A DNA stretch of 64,000 nt from Ilyonectria destructans (Eukaryota > Ascomycota > Sordariomycetes > Hypocreales > Nectriaceae). Every line of letters starts with the position of its first letter. Position 1 is the stretch's first letter. The stretch spans positions 1,798,001-1,862,000 of the forward strand of contig JAHEWK010000011.1 in the NCBI GenBank assembly GCA_020740775.1, given 5' to 3'. Of this stretch, positions 57,998-64,000 are shown one piece after another. The notes beneath the pieces are model-generated. The model was given only the letters and a program-made list of their open reading frames with translations. It searched no databases and had not been told where the DNA came from. The position numbers and the translations under genes are program-made.

Positions 57998-59322
57998 TTA
58001 AATCCCTCCCAAATATAACATGTTCTGCCGGATTCGGTCTGTGAGAACAACTTGCCTCGTGTAAATGTAGGCCATTGTGTCTGCCCATGCCCGAGGATAT
58101 GGGAGTGGAAGCTCGAGTGTATCTCCAGGTTGGACAATTGCAGAGAGGATGATAGCGGCGAGGACAGGGAGATAGACGCGTGCGTATTCGAGGTCTACGG
58201 ACTATTAGTCCCAAGTTCAAGACAAGAAGGATGCATTGGGGAATGGTTTGTGTCAAGTGTGGTGAAGTTGCCATGTTAGTGATTGGTATAGGGTAACTCA
58301 CGAATGGGAATAGGGGACAACACTGAACGAGCCGCCCTTCTTTCCAGGCCGGGAGAGCGATGAGGTTCAAGCCCGTAGAGTCCAGCAGTCGAGTGTCGTC
58401 TCTCCCTGTGAGCAGCTGACAAAGGAGGGGATGTTGGTTGAGGAGTGTTGGTGGGTGGTCGTAGAGTCGCCACCGAAGACCGGCGGCTGGACTGAGCGCT
58501 CGGCACGGGCCTTGGATTTGGGATGGTAGCTCGCAACTCGTCAAGATCAAATGTTCTCGTCAAGACAAGCGGCTTTTGATTTCGAGAATGTATAACGACA
58601 CGGGTGGTGAGACGTCCCCTCACAGGGTACGGCGACGGCATAGCTCCATCGCCATTGGGAGTTGCAATGGTGGAGAGTCGCCGGAGTTCGACTGGTAGGA
58701 CAAACAGGTCTGGCTCACGGACGGTATGTGAACCGATGGATCCCCGACGTCCAGGCTGCCCAAGTTGTCGTTGGAGTTGCATGTTCCTCGCTAGGATCGC
58801 CCCGGGAGGAGCAGACCCTCTGCGCTCAAAGGCTCGAGGTGGAGGCCTGATTCCATCCGCCTCGGGCTCACGAAGCAAGAAGCTTCTCGTCTCTTCAGCA
58901 ATGGTTGACCTTCGGTGACTGGACGGCGGGATGAAAGGGCCCGAGAGGGGACCCGAGAGGGGACCCGTGACAGGGCCTGACAGAGGAGAGCGTCGAGCGT
59001 CGAGCGACAACGGGGTGGGGAGAGCCAAATCTGATACGGGTTTCAAGGCAACGGTCCGCGGAGACCCTTCAGCACTGGACGACTTGCGGCTGTGAAGATC
59101 CAAACGCTCCACAGCTGCCTTGTCGTGTTCTCTCATTCTCTCATCATCAGAGTCTGGGTACATGGGCAACGGGCGGCTCAGAGGTGACAGCGGTGTTGCC
59201 ATCCACGCAGGGCTTTTGAATGCCATTCGAGCCCGTGCAGTCTGGTAACTGTGGCCAGGCCCAGTGGTACGGATGGGCTGGATGGCAGGGCGAGGCCGGG
59301 AGTCTCTTGAAGCGGTAGCCAT
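57998..59322 (-). CDS. Hypothetical protein with disordered body and hydrophobic C-terminal exon
   Basis: Two exons, 59322-58302 and 58194-57998, around a 107-nt intron (GTGAGT donor, CACTAAC branch, CGTAG acceptor); 405 residues. The body is Pro/Ser/Arg-rich with tandem S-G-P-L peptides (about 117-130). A more ordered segment follows, V-L-P-V-E-L-R-R-L and then T-T-R-V-V-I-H-S-R-N-Q-K-P-L-V-L-T-R-T-F-D. The second exon encodes 64 residues of good protein quality beginning P-I-H-L-E-Y-A-R-V-Y-L-P-V-L-A-A-I-I-L-S-A-I, a hydrophobic helix, then Q-P-G-D-T-L-E-L-P-L-P-Y-P. Without the intron the frame ends after only a few residues. The ATG at 59322 (M-A-T-A-S-R-D) is preferred over one 37 codons upstream, whose extension looks like leader. 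No family recognised; it shares its promoter region with GWT1. Confidence 0.74.
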
Positions 59323-60077
59323 GGTTGCAAGATTGGGATCCGGGTTCACAAAACGGACCCGAGAAAGGACAGACGAGTGAGAACTGGAGGAATCCAGGAA
59401 GTGGAAATAGGCAAAGGGGAGAAAGGAGAACACTCAAGATAAACGGGTGGCCTCCTGAGTCTTTGGTAGGCAGTCATTTATTCACTGGAATGAAATGGCG
59501 TTGGCCCTCAAAGAAGCAAAACTCTGGCGGCGACTGCGCCGTCGATGTGCTCTGGCCTCAGAGCATTTGCCGTGCAATACAGAACAAAGCTTGCAAGCCG
59601 CCGGCGTTGCGGATTAATGTGTGGGCTTGCATGTTTGCCACATCCGAGAACAAAGAAAGAGGCGTGCAGCCGCCGGCACAATCCACTTGGTTGGTAGCCG
59701 GAGGCCTGAGGAGTCACGCAGTGGCCGAACGGCTGAAGCAGCGTTTGTGCCAGCCATAAACCTTGTTGTGGAGGTCATCTCCGTGAATTGTCCTGTATCA
59801 AACAGTGAACGCCTGTAAAGGGTGCGCCGGGATGTCGTTCAGGGGTGCACGTGATAGCGCGATCGGGGGCACCAGCCGTGCGCGCAAGACGGCTCTTCAT
59901 TGGACAGCCTCATTTGCCGCGGTCCTTATTCCAGGCCACCATCGCCAACAAGGCTGAGGTCCACACCACTTGTCGACTTTGACAAGTGTCGTCTTGCATC
60001 GCTTCTTTTTAAAGTGACAGCGTGACCAGGCCATGCCGTGCCAATTTATGTCTCTCCTGTGATTCCAGCAGCTGGCC
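59323..60077. promoter_or_regulatory. Divergent promoter region with an inverted repeat before GWT1
   Basis: A 755-bp region between the hypothetical gene and GWT1. A perfect 8-bp inverted repeat, CACTTGTC-N6-GACAAGTG, lies at 59967-59988, about 90 bp before the GWT1 ATG. It may be an operator for a dimeric factor or a hairpin in the leader. An open frame crossing here (59325-59759) is rejected. Confidence 0.5.
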
Positions 60078-61629
60078 ATGTCTGATTCCGCTAGCTACAA
60101 GAAGTTGAAGGAGGACTTCGTGTCCAACCTCTCAGGAGGCTCCGTCGCGGAAATCAACCATGTGACATCCGTCGTGGCCGTCAGTCCCCCTCCCCCGCCC
60201 CTTTGAGAGAGTCAAACTGATCCAGGTTCAGGTCGCATGCATTCTTTGGTCTGTCCTTCAGGCCCGCCAGTCCTTCTTTCAGCCGTACACCATCCTCGCC
60301 TTCGCCGTCGATTTCCTCCTCAATGTCGGCGCCATCCTCCTCTCCACGACACTCTACGCGAACTCTCCGCTCCTCCTCATTCTACTCCTGATCGCGCCGG
60401 CCGTCTTAATTTTCACCCTTCCACCAAACTCGATTGGACGAAAGAAGAAGGCCAAGGTTCCCCGGACCGCCCGGGCCAGATCCGGCTCGGGGCAGCTGGA
60501 TGGTCTTTCCACCAAGCCATTCCTCACAACGTACCGCGGTAGCATGATGATTGTGACATGTATCGCAATTCTGGCTGTCGACTTTCGCCTCTTCCCTAGG
60601 CGCTTTGCCAAGGTGGAGACATGGGGCACCTCCCTGATGGACCTGGGTGTCGGGTCCTTTGTTTTCTCTGGTGGCGTCGTTGCAGCTCGCCCTGTTTTAA
60701 AGGAGAGGATGATAGGTCGCACGACAGGCCGGGCAACGCCGCTCCTTTATCGAATTTTATACTCGATGCGTCACTCCATCCCCCTCTTGGTCTTGGGCGT
60801 GATCAGGTTCCTTAGTGTGAAGGGCCTGGACTACGCAGAGCATGTGACGGAGTACGGAGTTCATTGGAATTTCTTCTTCACGCTAGGCTTCTTGCCCCCT
60901 TTTGTGGCACTTTTCCAGTCAGCTTTGCGAGTGGTTCCCTCTTTTGCGGCGTTGTCTCTCCTGGTTGGTGTCACCTACCAGGTCCTCCTTGAGACGACCA
61001 GTCTCAAGGCGTTCATCCTCACTGCGCCAAGAACAGACCTCATTACCATGAACCGAGAGGGCATCTTTAGCTTTTTCGGGTATCTGGCCATCTTCCTCGC
61101 TGGTCAAGACACGGGTATGTTCTGTATCCCCCGCAACATCCCTCCGAGGAGTAAGGCCAGTCCCGGTGCTCAGCGGAACACCCTTTTGATGACCATGGCT
61201 GTGTGGGGAGGCATCTGGACCGGTCTATACCTACTGTCCACGAACTACACCTATGGCTTCGGGCTGTCAGTTTCTCGCCGGATGGCGAACTTGCCATACG
61301 TGCTCTGGGTTGTTGCCTTCAACACTCTGCAGCTTTTCGGGTTCTGTGTAGTCGACACCGTCTTCTTCCCTGCATTTTACAATGCCGCGGATCCCCAAAC
61401 GGAAAAGGAGGCATATGAGAAGGCAACAAGCCGCGTGATGCGAGCATACAACCGCAATGGTCTGGTCGTATTTTTGCTGTCTAACCTTTTGACTGGTCTG
61501 GTCAACCTGACGGTTCGGACGCTGGATGTGACACCAGTGACGACCATCGGGATACTGGTCGGGTACATGGCAACTCTTACTGGCGTTGCCGTGGGACTAG
61601 ATCACTACAACATCTCTATCAAACTTTAG
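60078..61629 (+). CDS. GWT1: GPI-inositol acyltransferase GWT1/PIG-W
   Basis: ER membrane enzyme that acylates the inositol of glucosaminyl-phosphatidylinositol in GPI-anchor synthesis, essential for anchoring wall mannoproteins. Exons 60078-60179 and 60226-61629 with a 46-nt intron (GTCAGT donor, ACTGAT branch, CAG); 501 residues. The N-terminus reads [21 protein letters not shown], the family hallmark. The second hydrophobic region has [16 protein letters not shown]. The lumenal/cytosolic blocks [20 protein letters not shown] and [12 protein letters not shown] (here M-N-R-E-G) are all present, along with about twelve to thirteen membrane spans. The protein is the target of gepinacin- and fosmanogepix-type antifungals in other fungi. 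Start chosen at the only upstream ATG giving the hallmark. Confidence 0.96.
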
Positions 61630-64000
61630 AGGAGCAAATGCATGAGAGATATTGGTGGCGCGCTATTGACTCCCCGCGGTCCTACGACGCCTGGGTATGA
61701 GTATGCACGGCCGATTGGAGTCTGCCTGAATTCAACATGCAAATCACTATTGCACTAAAAGTTGCTTTGTTCACGGCCCCGGATGGCCCGGTGGGCTGGC
61801 CTATGCATGACGGCCCGGCTGTCTGGAGAAGTGAAGCGACAGGACCGAGATCGGAAAGCTAATGGGTGCCGTCGTGATGAAGCTGACAAGTCACGAGGTA
61901 GTTGCGAGCAATGCCGTCACGGTGACACGGTTTTTAGGGTGGATACGGATGGCAAGTGAGGACCAGGGTTGTAGATTTTGGAGATGAACGATCGATAACA
62001 TGCAATGCGATCGTGAGGGAGCTACGTATATTCAAGATGCGCGGAACACACTTTCTGTATTGCAGAGTCGTCATTGGCTGGGACCGAATGTTGGCCCATC
62101 AACTGCCCGTAACTAATGGCCCATGGGGTGGGATGGACGCGACGCGTTTTAATGCGACGCTGCTGTGAGCTCTCTGTTTCAACTGCATGAACATGCATCG
62201 TAGCCGGTGGCGCAGCTGTTGGCCTCGGTCGAGAAGCAGTGGGACGGCGTCAATGGTGACAGACGGACGACGGGTGACTTCGGATCCCTGGACCGTAGCG
62301 GCCAAGCAGTCAATGTTGGTCACGTTTCTGAGATGTCATTTCTGCGTAGTACGCCGTTGACACTTTGACAGACGCTGCCGAAGTGGTTTCAACGGCCCCC
62401 ATTAGGCATCAAGCATCAGCCACCAGCTGTCGGCCATCAGCCAAGAGCATGATTCCACGGACCGTGCCCTGTAGATCCGGTCCGTCTTCCAACGGGAGAC
62501 GGTGATGCCGGAAGATGACGTCTGAAACGGATGCCAACGACCCAGCCCAGGCTCAGATCAACGTCAGCGAGATCCCTGTCGTCGGATGCAGCTCATCTCC
62601 GACCTTAATGCTAGTCGGCCGCAAGCTTGGCGAAATGCAAATGCGACGAAAACTGGCAAACACATAATTACGCCCAAGACGCGATTCAATCGTACGTAGA
62701 TGTGGCGAGACCAGAAGAGACGATACGAGGATCTCGCTAGTTCCCTGTTTTCTTATTCCCATGCTGTTATTGTCTCCATTTCTTCTGGTCCGAGGTGATG
62801 ACGGTGGTCTGTGGCGAGCGTGGGAACATTGGAGATGCAAATTAGGGTGTTTCAGAGGGTAAAGGCCAGTGTCTCGGGATGGCCATCGAAACTAATTGTT
62901 AGAGGCTACGAGAATTCACTCTTTTGGAATGGCAAAGCCATAATTAGTCCAGCGAGCCATCTGCAAAGCAGAGCAGACCAGATTGACCAAACAGAGAGAC
63001 ACGGGGTAATCGCAAGGAGACCTAAACCAGGGTAGCCGAAGCGACTGGGGCACGGGCTCCCTGGCGAGTGGAGGATTAGAGGAGCGCAAATTTCCCCGTG
63101 ATTCAGCGGGAACCAGGGTTGAGAGGGAGCCGGGCATTTCGCCGTTTGGGGTCTCGCAAACAAAAGGCTCGGACCAGGTACTTGTGAGAGTGGACGAGAG
63201 GGAAACCAAGGTCCCAAGAGAAGGGATGAGCATGGATGGGCACGGTGATCCCTCGCCAACGCACTGACGAGGCCCATTGGATGTTGTCTGCGATGTCAGG
63301 TCCAGGAAGATTTCCCATGGATCCAAGGACGGTGGAAGAGGGATCCGGATGTGACTGACACGGTCCTCCGGCGAAGAGCCTTCCCTACGGGGACCATCGG
63401 AGACGGATGTGGAAAAAGAAACGGTGACATGGCGCTCGCGGGTTGGGCTGAACGTGCGCCCAGCCACGAGATGACAGCCAGCCCATAAAAGCAATCGACG
63501 TAATTGCGACGTAGGGAGCGGGTGCCGTATGCACGGATGCGTAGACTTTTGTGCTTGCTTTGATGGAGGGAGGGAGAAAGAAAGAAGCAAAGTGCCCGGC
63601 TGTGCAATGCGTGTGGACGACGGAGGGCCGCGTCCAGAAGACGGGAGAGACAGTTGGGATGAGGCCGTGACCTTGAACCCTGAACCTGGCCAGTCCAGCT
63701 CACGTACATATTGTACATGACCAGGGTAAAGGCAGAGCTGATGTGCGCTGCCCGAGATGCAGCTCGGCAATAGTACCATGGTAAGCAGAAGCGAGTTTTC
63801 GGAGGAGTAATTGTCAGAACAGAGTGAGAAAAGAAGAAGAAAAAGAAAAGAAGACCATCTCTTCTTCGGTACGTACAGCACATCGCGGCCCAACGAGGAT
63901 CTCATCTCATCCCATCCCGTCTCATCCCGCCTCTTGTCTTTTGGTCTCGGGTTTCCGAGGGACATTATCTCTCCTTCTTCCGCCTCTTGTGCAGTGGTTC
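61630..64000. other. Downstream region of GWT1 to window end
   Basis: About 2.4 kb. A 349-codon frame at 62916-63965 (minus) has skewed Ser/Pro composition, no motifs, and overlaps frames in other registers; it looks non-coding. The last 150 bases are rich in CATCTC/CATCCC repeats and pyrimidines, and could be promoter or leader of a plus-strand gene outside the window. Confidence 0.4.

Noticed and set aside
62916..63965. 349-codon minus-strand open frame
   Set aside because: Ser/Pro/Leu-skewed, no domain, several other long frames overlap it, and the DNA shows simple pyrimidine-type repeats near its start. Likely chance in GC-rich DNA.

Overview
The window is nuclear DNA of a filamentous ascomycete, most likely a Sordariomycete and possibly Hypocreales. 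The gene set (white-collar-2 type PAS/GATA regulator, Clr5-domain protein, GWT1, RAD50, mitochondrial D-lactate dehydrogenase, polysaccharide-synthase-like GT2) is typical of such fungi. Introns are short (46-230 nt), with GT/AG ends and CTAAC-like branch sites. No bacterial or organellar gene, tRNA, rRNA or CRISPR array was found. The order-level placement is an inference.

Layout. 0-3 kb: the 3' part of a flavin monooxygenase gene converges on a DHA2-type drug/metabolite exporter. 4-14 kb: RAD50 (minus) and wc-2 (plus) diverge from a 1.9-kb region; then a five-exon gene for a small acidic 'beta-flanking'-like protein. 14-16.4 kb: an amidase-signature enzyme with a 17-nt microexon. 18-24.3 kb is the most accessory-looking part. 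It holds an arginine-pathway acetylglutamate kinase that stops before the reductase half usually fused to it, with a TGACTCA site in its promoter; a disrupted zinc-finger/DEDDh-exonuclease locus; AT-rich gene-free DNA; and a decayed C-terminal gene fragment. 24.5-34 kb: PHAF1/UPF0183 protein, D-lactate dehydrogenase, a Clr5-domain regulator with an internal duplication, and a probable peroxisomal enoyl-CoA hydratase/isomerase. 34.7-36.1 kb: a disordered basic protein.

From 36.1 to 58 kb the only convincing gene is the GT2 polysaccharide synthase at 48.7-50.6 kb. It sits between a 12.6-kb and a 7.4-kb stretch in which I see no coding gene. The window closes with a hypothetical protein that diverges from GWT1 (GPI-inositol acyltransferase) across a 755-bp promoter, followed by 2.4 kb without a recognisable gene.

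Most genes here are independent housekeeping functions (DNA repair, light sensing, lactate oxidation, GPI anchor and wall synthesis), not one pathway. The points most worth following are the truncated ARG5,6-like kinase with its Gcn4/CPC1-type site, the disrupted nuclease locus, the overlapping uORF on wc-2, the 10-bp-phased CGCGATA repeats before the PHAF1 gene, two perfect inverted repeats in promoters, and the gene desert around the GT2 gene. I did not find clear evidence of a wholly new multi-gene system.
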